Made by a program: the position numbers and the translations under genes. Shown here piece after piece: positions 8,644 to 16,000 of a DNA stretch of 64,000 nucleotides. This stretch comes from an uncultured Sutterella sp. GTDB taxonomy: Bacteria; Pseudomonadota; Gammaproteobacteria; Burkholderiales; Burkholderiaceae_F. Position 1 is the first letter of the stretch. Every line of letters starts with the position of its first letter. Where the stretch lies: contig CAAGAT010000021.1 of the NCBI GenBank assembly GCA_900767875.1, positions 51,731 through 115,730 on the forward strand, given 5' to 3'. Under the pieces are notes generated by a model. The model did no database searches and was not told where the DNA came from. It was given only the letters and a program-made list of their open reading frames with translations.

Positions 8644-9801
8644 TTAGCGGGTCTGCTCTCCGATGAGCGTGAGGATTCGCGGCGCCACGCCGGTCGTGTC
8701 GGCGCGGCCGTCTTCGCCCAGAACCGTCACGCGGGTCTTGTCACCCTCTTCGGAGAGGCGGATGCGGTAGGGCACCGGATCGACGGCCTTGGCCTTGGAG
8801 AAGAGGTTCGTGAAGAACCCCTGGTTCTGCTTTTGCTTCTGCTCGTAGTCCGGGTCCAGATAGTTGATCATAAAGAGACCCTGGCTGCGATCGCGGTCGG
8901 TCACTTCAAAGCCGCCGCGGTCAAGCGCCACACCCACACGGCGCCAGGCGCGGTCAAAGGGCTCGTCGATGAGAACCGCGGCGGGCTTGCCGCCGGCACC
9001 TTCAACGATGTGGCTCACGGGCGCGTACTTGATCGCTTCCATGGCGTCGATCGCCTTTTGTTCCTGAGGCTTGGCCGCCGGGTTGAGCTCGGTCTCGAGC
9101 ATCTGCGCCAGGCGCGTGAGCATCACGGCTTCAAGTTCGGGATCGTTGGGACCGGGTTGCCAGATCGTGGACTCTTCCTGCGGTCCCTTGAGCACTTCGA
9201 CCATCTGGCGGTGCGTGATGAAGATGTTGGTCGTGCCGTCGTCGGCGCGCTCCATGCGGGCGCGGTACTGATCGCGAGTGCCCGTGTCGTAGACGACGTC
9301 AAGGACCTTGCCGATCGTGGCGCGGATGATGTCCTTGGGAAGGTTGGCCTTGTTTTCGGCCCATTCGGTCTGGATGATGCCGGTGCGGGCATCCTGCGAC
9401 TTGACGGCCAGGCCCACGCTCGCCCAGAAGTCCTGCAGCAGCGGCCAGACCTTGTCGGGAGAAACGGTGACGTGCACATAGCGGAACTGACCGTCGCGCA
9501 CGACCTTGGCAAATTCGGTCTGCGGCAGCACCTGCGTGGGAGCCTCACCGCGGGCTTCGGCGTCCATGCGAGCCTTGGCCGCTTCGGCGTTGGCGCTCAC
9601 GATCTGGGGACGGGCCGGAACCGCAAAACGGTCGTTGTTCGTGACGGTGTTCAGATCCGGCGGCACTTCGAGCGGAGCGCGGGACGTGGAGGTTTCATAC
9701 TGCACCTTCTCGTCGCTGAAATTGACCCCAAGCGCATTGCATCCGGTCAGAGCAGCGATCGCCGAGACGACGGCGGCGGCTCTCAAAGCACGATTCACCA
9801 T
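8644..9801 (-). CDS. bamC: Outer-membrane assembly lipoprotein BamC (NlpB)
   Basis: 385 residues. A lipoprotein signal peptide ends at LTGCN (Cys near 21). A disordered stretch with the conserved YETSTSRAPLEVPPDLN follows, the segment that contacts BamD in E. coli. Two helix-grip domains follow: one with VHVTVSPDKVWPLLQDFW (about 110-235) and one with PFDRAWRRVGVALDRGGFEV (about 285-380). It is part of the BAM complex that inserts beta-barrel proteins. The dapA-bamC order is as in E. coli, although a terminator separates the two here. Confidence 0.9.
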   Translation of the reverse strand: MVNRALRAAAVVSAIAALTGCNALGVNFSDEKVQYETSTSRAPLEVPPDLNTVTNNDRFAVPARPQIVSANAEAAKARMDAEARGEAPTQVLPQTEFAKVVRDGQFRYVHVTVSPDKVWPLLQDFWASVGLAVKSQDARTGIIQTEWAENKANLPKDIIRATIGKVLDVVYDTGTRDQYRARMERADDGTTNIFITHRQMVEVLKGPQEESTIWQPGPNDPELEAVMLTRLAQMLETELNPAAKPQEQKAIDAMEAIKYAPVSHIVEGAGGKPAAVLIDEPFDRAWRRVGVALDRGGFEVTDRDRSQGLFMINYLDPDYEQKQKQNQGFFTNLFSKAKAVDPVPYRIRLSEEGDKTRVTVLGEDGRADTTGVAPRILTLIGEQTR

Positions 9802-9944
9802 AAAAACGTTTATTCCTTGGCTTGCGCCCGACCTACGGCCGAGGCGACCTGCGGGCGAAATGACAGATTTTGTCAGCGCAGTTTAGCAAAGCGCGTCCTC
9901 GCGCACAGGCGCAAACACAAATTGATACGTCCGCCGACTTAGGG

Positions 9945-9976
9945 AAAAGCCCGCAATCGCGCACGATTACGGGCTT
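9945..9976 (-). terminator. Rho-independent terminator after dapA
   Basis: On the minus strand AAGCCCGtAATCG and CGATTgCGGGCTT form a strong stem around a 4-base loop, followed by TTTT. It follows the dapA stop by about 25 bases and implies that bamC has its own promoter or is read by leak-through. Confidence 0.85.
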
Positions 9977-10000
9977 CTCGATGAGGGGCCGGTCCGCTTT

Positions 10001-10894
10001 TTAGAACGGAACGCCGGCTTCGCGCATGGCCTTTTCGACCACGCTCTGGTTGGGCTGCGAGAGCATCGTCAGCGGCAGGCGGATGCCCGAGCCGATGCGG
10101 CCCATGCGGTAAAGGGCCCACTTGGGCGCCACCGGGTTGGGTTCGCAGAAAAGCTTCTGGTGCAGGGGCATGAGGCGATCGTTGATCGCGCGGGCCACGG
10201 CCACGTTGCCGGCCACGGCCGCCTGCGCCATCTCGTGCATTGCGTGCGGCATGATGTTGGCCGTCACGGAAATGACGCCCGAGCCGCCCACGAGCATCAG
10301 AGCCAGAGCCGAGTCGTCGTTGCCCGAATAGACGGCAAATTCCTTGTCGCCCACCACGCCGGGCAGACGGCGCAACAGATCGATCGCGCGGGCGATGTCG
10401 CCCGTGGCGTCTTTCAGACCCACAATATTGGGAATCTCGGCCAGACGCAGCACCGTGTCGTTTTTCAGGTCGGCGACCGTGCGGCCCGGCACGTTGTAGA
10501 GCCACATGGGCATGTTCACGGCTTCGGCGATCGTCTTGAAGTGCTGATAGAGCCCTTCCTGCGTGGGCTTGTTGTAGTAGGGCACCACCTGCAGGGAGAT
10601 GTCCGCGCCCGCGTTCTTGGCGTGTTCCGTGAGTTCAATGGCTTCGGCCGTGGAATTGCCGCCGGTGCCGGCGATCACGGGCACGCGCCCGGCCACCTTG
10701 TTGACCGTGAAGGAAACGACTTCGTTGTGCTCTTCGATGCTGAGCGTGGGCGACTCGCCCGTCGTGCCCATCGTGACGATGCCGTCGGTACCGCTGGCGA
10801 TGTGCCATTCGATCAGGCGCTCGTATGCTTCCCAGTCGACTTCGTTGTCGGCCGTCATCGGCGTGACCAGAGCCACCAGAGAACCTTGAATCAT
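10001..10894 (-). CDS. dapA: 4-hydroxy-tetrahydrodipicolinate synthase
   Basis: 297 residues, the family's usual length. The TIM-barrel landmarks are GTTGESPTLS (Thr pair of the proton relay), the Tyr in YNVPGRT and the Schiff-base Lys in GLKDATGD (near 161). It condenses pyruvate with aspartate semialdehyde, the first committed step to lysine and diaminopimelate; Asd at 35580-36713 makes that substrate. GGGAG precedes the ATG. It is followed by its own terminator. Confidence 0.96.
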   Translation of the reverse strand: MIQGSLVALVTPMTADNEVDWEAYERLIEWHIASGTDGIVTMGTTGESPTLSIEEHNEVVSFTVNKVAGRVPVIAGTGGNSTAEAIELTEHAKNAGADISLQVVPYYNKPTQEGLYQHFKTIAEAVNMPMWLYNVPGRTVADLKNDTVLRLAEIPNIVGLKDATGDIARAIDLLRRLPGVVGDKEFAVYSGNDDSALALMLVGGSGVISVTANIMPHAMHEMAQAAVAGNVAVARAINDRLMPLHQKLFCEPNPVAPKWALYRMGRIGSGIRLPLTMLSQPNQSVVEKAMREAGVPF

Positions 10895-10956
10895 GCTGAT
10901 ACTCCCTGTGCTTGATTGTGGATTCGAAGTTTTATTTTAGGTGCTTTTGTCCGCTC

Positions 10957-11835
10957 TCAGACCGAGGGGGTGGGCTGATTGGACAAAAGGGCAATGAGTT
11001 CGGAGACGACCTGACGCATATCGCGGCGATCGACGATCATGTCGATGGCGCCTTTTTCCAGGAGCATCTGCGAGCGCTGGAAGCCCGCCGGAAGCTTTTC
11101 GCGCACAGTCTGCTCGATGACGCGCGGACCGGCAAAGCCGATCAGGGCCTGCGGCTCGGCGATCACCACGTCGCCCATAAAGGCAAAGGAGGCCGACACG
11201 CCGCCCATGGTGGGGTCGGTGAGGATCGACACGTACGGGATGCGGGCCTTTTCCAACAGGGTCACGGCCGCGTTGGTCTTGGCCATCTGCATGAGCGACA
11301 AAAGGCCTTCCTGCATGCGCGCGCCGCCCGTGCTCGTGAAGGTGACGAACGGAATCTTTTCGCGCAGGGCACGCTCCACACCGAGGGCGAAACGCTCGCC
11401 CACGACGCTGCCCATCGAGCCACCCATAAAGGAAAAGTCAAAGGCGGCGGCCACCAGGGGCCGGCCGCGCAGCTCGCCGCGCATCACCACCAGGGCGTCC
11501 GTTTCGAGCGTGCTCTCGCGCGAGGCCGCCAGGCGATCCGGGTAGCGCTTGGAGTCCACAAAGCCCAGCGAGTCGACCGGGCGCACGTCCGCCCCGATTT
11601 CCTCGTGTACGCCCTTCCAGTCGAGGAAGGCATCGAGGCGCTTGCGGCCGCTCAGACGCATGTGGTGGCCGCACTTTGGGCACACCTGCAGCGAATCATC
11701 GAGCTCTTCTTTATAGAGCACCTGCTCGCACTTGGGGCACTTGATCCAAAGGCCCGCGGGAATGGGACTCTTTTTGGTTTCCGCATCAGCGGGTTTGGTG
11801 GCGATTTTGGGAAGAATGCGGGTGAGCCAGCTCAT
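10957..11835 (-). CDS. accD: Acetyl-CoA carboxylase carboxyltransferase subunit beta
   Basis: 292 residues from the ATG at 11835 (MSWLTRILPKI), the normal AccD beginning; the frame stays open upstream to 12033 but with no family similarity. A four-Cys zinc ribbon (CPKCE and CPKCGHH) lies near residues 33-55. The crotonase-like carboxyltransferase core follows with FTSTGGARMQEG and GGVSASFA. It works with AccA to move the carboxyl group from biotin to acetyl-CoA. No accA or folC neighbour is present here. Confidence 0.95.
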   Translation of the reverse strand: MSWLTRILPKIATKPADAETKKSPIPAGLWIKCPKCEQVLYKEELDDSLQVCPKCGHHMRLSGRKRLDAFLDWKGVHEEIGADVRPVDSLGFVDSKRYPDRLAASRESTLETDALVVMRGELRGRPLVAAAFDFSFMGGSMGSVVGERFALGVERALREKIPFVTFTSTGGARMQEGLLSLMQMAKTNAAVTLLEKARIPYVSILTDPTMGGVSASFAFMGDVVIAEPQALIGFAGPRVIEQTVREKLPAGFQRSQMLLEKGAIDMIVDRRDMRQVVSELIALLSNQPTPSV

Positions 11836-12103
11836 GGTTTCACAAACGAGGTCTGTCGCTCGCACCCTCCTGTCGAGGCGTTTTTTCTCGGAAGCGGGCA
11901 CGGCAAAAAGGCGGCGCGGGCACACACGGTCCCGCTCCGTCACGAAGTGCGATTGATTATAAGGCAGGAGCTCTCGGGCGCATCTCAGACAAAGAGCCGA
12001 GGCGCACGAGCAAAAAGAGTGCAAAAAAGGCACCCGTCCGGCCCTTTTCGCCGTTGGGGTACCTTCTCTTTAGGCCGGGATCAACGCCCGGTGTTGGTCA
12101 TTC

Positions 12104-12625
12104 TCAGTAACCGCAGCAGCAGGGCTCCTGCGCCTTGTCGGTGCCGCAGCACACGTCCTTTTGCATGGCCGTCAGGAACCAGACGCGCTTGGCGTAGCCC
12201 TCGAGGATCGCATCGAACTGCGCCACGAGCAGGTAATCGCCCATCTTGTCGGCGCCCTCACGAATCTGCTTGGCAAGGGCCTGCATCGTGAGCACGTCTT
12301 CGGTGACGATGGCAAGAACCTCGGAGACGGAAAATTCACGCGCTTCGATTTCCTTGATGGTGGCGATCTTGAGGAACTCGGCAAGTCGCACTTCGGGCAT
12401 GCCGCCGCGCATCTTGATGGCTTCGGCCACGGCGTCGTACTGCTCGGCCGCCTCGTCATACATGCCTTCGGTGTATTCGTGCACCTGGATGAAGGCGCGG
12501 CCGACGACGTTCCAGTGCAGGTTGTGCAACTTGGCGTTCCAAACGGCCAGATTGGCGAGGTAAACGGTGAGCGGGCACACGGCGCCGGCGGCGTTGGTCT
12601 GGGGGTGTTCGACGTGGTTGTTCAT
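12104..12625 (-). CDS. dps: Dps-family ferritin-like DNA-protection protein with Cys-rich tail
   Basis: 173 residues; AGGAG stands 8 bases before the ATG. The Dps ferroxidase signature is seen in LHNLHWNVVGRAF and HEYTEGMYDEAAEQYDAVAE (about 33-70), followed by the usual helices. Dps dodecamers oxidise and store iron with peroxide and can coat DNA. The odd part is the end, residues 158-173, with five Cys (two CC-type clusters), not typical of Dps. The upstream region contains OxyR-like repeats, listed separately. Confidence 0.88.
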   Translation of the reverse strand: MNNHVEHPQTNAAGAVCPLTVYLANLAVWNAKLHNLHWNVVGRAFIQVHEYTEGMYDEAAEQYDAVAEAIKMRGGMPEVRLAEFLKIATIKEIEAREFSVSEVLAIVTEDVLTMQALAKQIREGADKMGDYLLVAQFDAILEGYAKRVWFLTAMQKDVCCGTDKAQEPCCCGY

Positions 12626-12713
12626 AGCTGACTCCTATCAAATCGGGTGGAGCAACCAGGGTGCTCCGTTTCTGTTGATGACATTATTCAGGAACTTAGC
12701 CTCACTGTCCAAT

Positions 12714-12749
12714 ACTATTTGAACCTCTCTCCAATAGTTAAACACTATT
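12714..12749. promoter_or_regulatory. Repeated ACTATT/AATAGT elements upstream of dps (OxyR-like dyad)
   Basis: ACTATT at 12714-12719, AATAGT at 12733-12738 and ACTATT at 12744-12749. The last two form a dyad matching the ATAG-N7-CTAT half of the OxyR consensus, about 110 bases before the dps start in an AT-rich pocket. A full four-element OxyR site (constant 7-base spacing) is not present. Control by a LysR-type peroxide sensor is inferred. Confidence 0.45.
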
Positions 12750-12781
12750 AAAACACCCCCCCCTCGCCTTCCGCCAGCGCG

Positions 12782-12818
12782 AAAAAAGCGGCGGCCCGCA
12801 TTCGCGCAAGCCGCCGCC
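12782..12818 (-). terminator. Rho-independent terminator of the AgcS symporter gene
   Basis: On the minus strand GCGGCGGC and GCCGCCGC form an 8-bp GC stem directly followed by TTTTTT. It lies just after the stop at 12845. Confidence 0.85.
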
Positions 12819-12844
12819 CGTAGCCTTAAGGTGGAAAAGGCGCG

Positions 12845-14296
12845 TTACTGCACGATTTCCTCTTCCTTGTTGCGCGGCCAGCACTGCACGCCGCGCACTT
12901 GGCCCAAGCACTTCGGATCGAATTCCGGATCCTTGATGCCCGCGTTTTTCTGCGCGAGGTAGTCGGCCAGCGCTCGGTAGGCGTAGCGGCCGATCAGGGC
13001 GATGGCCGCCAGGTTCAGAAGGGCCATCAGGGCCATGAAGAGGTCGGCCAAATTCCACACGAGCGAGAGCTGCGTGACGCTGCCGATGAAGGCCATGGCC
13101 ACCACGAGAACGCGGAAGATCCTCAGCGCCGAAGGCTTCTTACTGATGAAGCCCATGTTCATTTCGCCGTAGAAATAGTTGCCGATGATCGAGCTGAAGG
13201 CAAAGAAGAGCACCACGATCGTGATGAAGTGGTTGATCCAGGTGCCGAACTCGTTCGAGAGCGAGTGCTGGATGAGCTCGATGCCCGTCAGGCCGCTTTC
13301 CTTCCAGCCCGGCACGATCAGAACGATCATGGCCGAGGCCGTGCACACGACGAGGGTATCGAAGTACACGCCCAGAGCCTGCACGAGACCTTGCTTGACC
13401 GGGTGCGTGGCGTCGGCCGCGGCGGCGGCGTTGGGCACGGCGCCCATGCCCGCTTCGTTGGAGAAAAGGCCGCGCTTGATGCCGGTCATGACAATCATGC
13501 CGAAGGTGGCGCCGTAGGCCGCGTCAAAGTCAAAGGCGTTGGAGAAGATTTCCCAGAGCACGCGCGGGTACTGATCGATGTGAATCACCGTAATGGCGAT
13601 GGACACCAAAAGATAAGCGCCCGCCATCACCGGCACCATCATGCCCACGACGCGGGCAATGCGCGTCAGGCCGCCGAAAATCACCGCGGCGGTGCAAAGC
13701 GACACCACGACGCCCGTGACGACGGTCGACACGCCCCAGCTCGTGTGCACCGAGGCGGCCATCGTGTTGGCCTGCACGGAATTGAAGATCAGGCCGTAGG
13801 TCACCGAGATGAGCACGGCAAAGACCGTGGCAAAGAAGGGAGAGCCGAGCACGTTGCGCAGGTAGTAGGCCGGACCGCCCGAAAAGCCGCCGCCGGCGCG
13901 CTTGACCTTAAAGATCTGCGCCAGGGTCGACTCCACAAAACCGGAGGCCGCGCCGATCGTGGCGATCACCCACATCCAGAAGACGGCGCCCGGGCCGCCC
14001 ATCACCACCGCGATGGCGATGCCGGCAATGTTGCCCACGCCCACGCGCGAAGCCGTGGAAACGCAGAAGGCCTGGAAGGTCGAAATGTGACCTTTGCGGG
14101 GCGTGCTGCCCACGCCTTCGCCGATCAGGCGAAACATCTCGGGGATGCAGCGGAACTGCACGAAACCGGTCCTAACGGTAAACCACAGACCGAGCAGCAC
14201 CAGAACCGCAATCAGAATGTAGGACCACAGGAAATTGTTGATGGGGCCGATGATGGCATTCAATGCCTGCTCAAAGGCGGCATACATTTCCGTCAT
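12845..14296 (-). CDS. Sodium:alanine (AgcS) symporter
   Basis: 483 residues with about eleven membrane helices. Family marks include FCVSTASRVGVGNIAGIA, KRAGGGFSGGPAYYLRNVLG and GIKRGLFSNEAGMGAVPNAA, all typical of the alanine/glycine:cation symporters. It should import alanine or glycine with sodium. GGGAG precedes the ATG by 8 bases. It is monocistronic, with its own terminator. Confidence 0.93.
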   Translation of the reverse strand: MTEMYAAFEQALNAIIGPINNFLWSYILIAVLVLLGLWFTVRTGFVQFRCIPEMFRLIGEGVGSTPRKGHISTFQAFCVSTASRVGVGNIAGIAIAVVMGGPGAVFWMWVIATIGAASGFVESTLAQIFKVKRAGGGFSGGPAYYLRNVLGSPFFATVFAVLISVTYGLIFNSVQANTMAASVHTSWGVSTVVTGVVVSLCTAAVIFGGLTRIARVVGMMVPVMAGAYLLVSIAITVIHIDQYPRVLWEIFSNAFDFDAAYGATFGMIVMTGIKRGLFSNEAGMGAVPNAAAAADATHPVKQGLVQALGVYFDTLVVCTASAMIVLIVPGWKESGLTGIELIQHSLSNEFGTWINHFITIVVLFFAFSSIIGNYFYGEMNMGFISKKPSALRIFRVLVVAMAFIGSVTQLSLVWNLADLFMALMALLNLAAIALIGRYAYRALADYLAQKNAGIKDPEFDPKCLGQVRGVQCWPRNKEEEIVQ

Positions 14297-14381
14297 GTTG
14301 GTTACTCCCTATCCAATCAGTTGTAATAATGGGGAAAAAGCTAAGAGCAACGCATTGTACCCATCCGTCGGGGAATTCCCG

Positions 14382-14429
14382 ACCGCCCCGCTAAGATTTC
14401 GTTCGGCTCAGGCAAAAGGACGGGGCGGT
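14382..14429. repeat. 9-bp inverted repeat in the divergent symporter/dus intergenic region
   Basis: ACCGCCCCG and CGGGGCGGT are separated by 30 bases. There is no T run on either side, so it does not look like a terminator. It lies between the symporter start and the dus promoter and may be a regulatory dyad. Confidence 0.35.
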
Positions 14430-14441
14430 TGCGTACCCCGG

Positions 14442-14470
14442 TTGAGCTTGTCTCCCGCCATCGGTACAAT
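14442..14470 (+). promoter_or_regulatory. Sigma-70-type promoter for dus
   Basis: TTGAGC (-35) and TACAAT (-10) are separated by exactly 17 bases, about 30 bases before the likely GTG start. It predicts a leader of only about 20 nt. Confidence 0.65.
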
Positions 14471-14499
14471 CCCGTTTTTTGCTTTTTCTTCAAAAGACT

Positions 14500-15513
14500 G
14501 TGTTCCCCCACCCCGAGCTCACCGCCGCCCCGATGGAAGGGCTGACGACCGTCGTTTTCCGCCGTCTGCACGCCCGGCTGTTCGGCGGAGCCGACCGCTA
14601 CTACCTGCCCTTTGTCACGCCCACGCGCGAGCCGCGCTTTACCGAGCGGCAGATGCGCGAGCTCGCTCCGGGCGCCAACAAAGGCATCCCCGCCATTCCG
14701 CAGCTTCTGACGCGCAGCGTCGAAGACTTCGTGTGGGCGGCCAAGGCCCTCGCCGATCTCGGGTACCAGGAAGTCAATCTGAACCTCGGGTGCCCGGCGG
14801 GCACCGTCACGGCCAAGGGCAAGGGCTCGGGCTTTCTGCAGTACCCGAGCGAGCTCTACGAATTTCTCTCGCGCGTTTTCGACGCCGAGCTGCCGATCAC
14901 GGTCTCGATCAAGACGCGTCTGGGCTATCGCAGCACGGACGAATTCGCCAACCTCGCCGATTTGTACGCGCACTTTCCGATGGGCCGGCTCATCGTGCAC
15001 GCCCGCTTAAAGACCGATCTTTATAAAGGGGATGTGCGCCGCGACGTGCTCGATGCGGCCCTCGCCTCTTTGCCCATGCCGCTGGGCTACAACGGCGACC
15101 TGATCACGCCCGCCGACATTGAGCAGGCGCGCGTGCGCTACGCCGGGGCGCCCGGCGGCCTGATTGAAATCATGGTCGGGCGCGCCCTCATGGCCGACCC
15201 GGCCCTCTTTCGCAAGGCCAAGGGCGGCGAGCCGGCCACGCTCACCGAGCTCATGGCCTTTCACGAAGAGCTCTTTGAGACCTACACCGAGCGCTTTCAA
15301 AGCCGCAAGAACGCCCTGATGCGCATGAAGGAATACTGGTTCTATCAATTGAACCTCTTCGGGGGCGACGAAGATGAGGCCACGCTGGCCAAGGCCGCCT
15401 CCCGGCTTTTCCGCAGCAAGGAAGTAGCGGACTTTGAGGCGGCCGTGCGCGCCGTTACCGAGAGCTTTGCCCTGCGGCGCGACGCGCGCTACGGCTGGCA
15501 CAAGCCGCTTTAA
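14500..15513 (+). CDS. tRNA-dihydrouridine synthase family protein
   Basis: 337 residues from GTG 14500; an in-frame TTG at 14479 sits almost on the predicted transcription start. The FMN-binding start TAAPMEGLTTVVFRRL, the catalytic Cys in NLNLGCPAGTV followed by KGKGSGFL, and VSIKTRLGYRSTDEF place it in the Dus family. It reduces uridine to dihydrouridine in tRNA. It is not close enough to DusA, DusB or DusC for me to name the subtype. It converges on the ybaK-like gene with 4 bases between stops. Confidence 0.88.
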   Translation: MFPHPELTAAPMEGLTTVVFRRLHARLFGGADRYYLPFVTPTREPRFTERQMRELAPGANKGIPAIPQLLTRSVEDFVWAAKALADLGYQEVNLNLGCPAGTVTAKGKGSGFLQYPSELYEFLSRVFDAELPITVSIKTRLGYRSTDEFANLADLYAHFPMGRLIVHARLKTDLYKGDVRRDVLDAALASLPMPLGYNGDLITPADIEQARVRYAGAPGGLIEIMVGRALMADPALFRKAKGGEPATLTELMAFHEELFETYTERFQSRKNALMRMKEYWFYQLNLFGGDEDEATLAKAASRLFRSKEVADFEAAVRAVTESFALRRDARYGWHKPL

Positions 15514-15517
15514 CGAC

Positions 15518-16000
15518 TCAGGCCGCCTTGGCTTGGCGCAGCTGCGTCACGTCCACCCAACCGAGAGCGTGCGCGGCGACAAACAGTTCCTCGGGCGCAA
15601 AGCGCACGGCGCTTTGATCGTCCCCGCAGGCCGGGTAGACGGTGTCAAAGCGCTTGAGGCTTTCATCGCAATAAGTACGCACCCCCTCCTTGACACCGAA
15701 CGGGCACACGCCGCCCGGGGCGTGACCGACTTCAACCTCCACGTCGCCGCCCGGCATCATCTGCGCCTTGCAGTCGAACTGCGCGCGGAACTTGGCGTTG
15801 GAAAGCTTGACGTCACCGGCGGCAATCACCAGCAAAGGCCCCTCGGGCGTGCTCAGCGCCAGCGTCTTGGCGATGCGCTCGGGCGCGCAGCCCAGCGCCT
15901 GCGCCGCCAATTCCACCGTGGCGGTGTTGGTGTCCAAAAAGCGGACGCGATCGCCCCATCCTTCCCGTTGCAACTGCGCGAGTGCTCGCTCCCTGCTCAT
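15518..16000 (-). CDS. YbaK/EbsC-family aminoacyl-tRNA deacylase
   Basis: 160 residues. YbaK-fold features: VELAAQALGCAPERIAKTLAL, the conserved Lys in KLSNAKFRAQF, and GHAPGGVCPFG, the GxxPGGVxP substrate loop. Such proteins hydrolyse mischarged tRNAs (for example Cys-tRNA-Pro) in trans. The ATG overlaps the recD stop (ATGA), so it is translated as the last gene of the recCBD operon, an unusual partner. Confidence 0.85.
   Translation of the reverse strand: MSRERALAQLQREGWGDRVRFLDTNTATVELAAQALGCAPERIAKTLALSTPEGPLLVIAAGDVKLSNAKFRAQFDCKAQMMPGGDVEVEVGHAPGGVCPFGVKEGVRTYCDESLKRFDTVYPACGDDQSAVRFAPEELFVAAHALGWVDVTQLRQAKAA

Noticed and set aside
8569..9942. Long plus-strand open frame opposite bamC
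   Set aside because: Shadow of bamC codon bias; no ribosome site and no protein-like composition.
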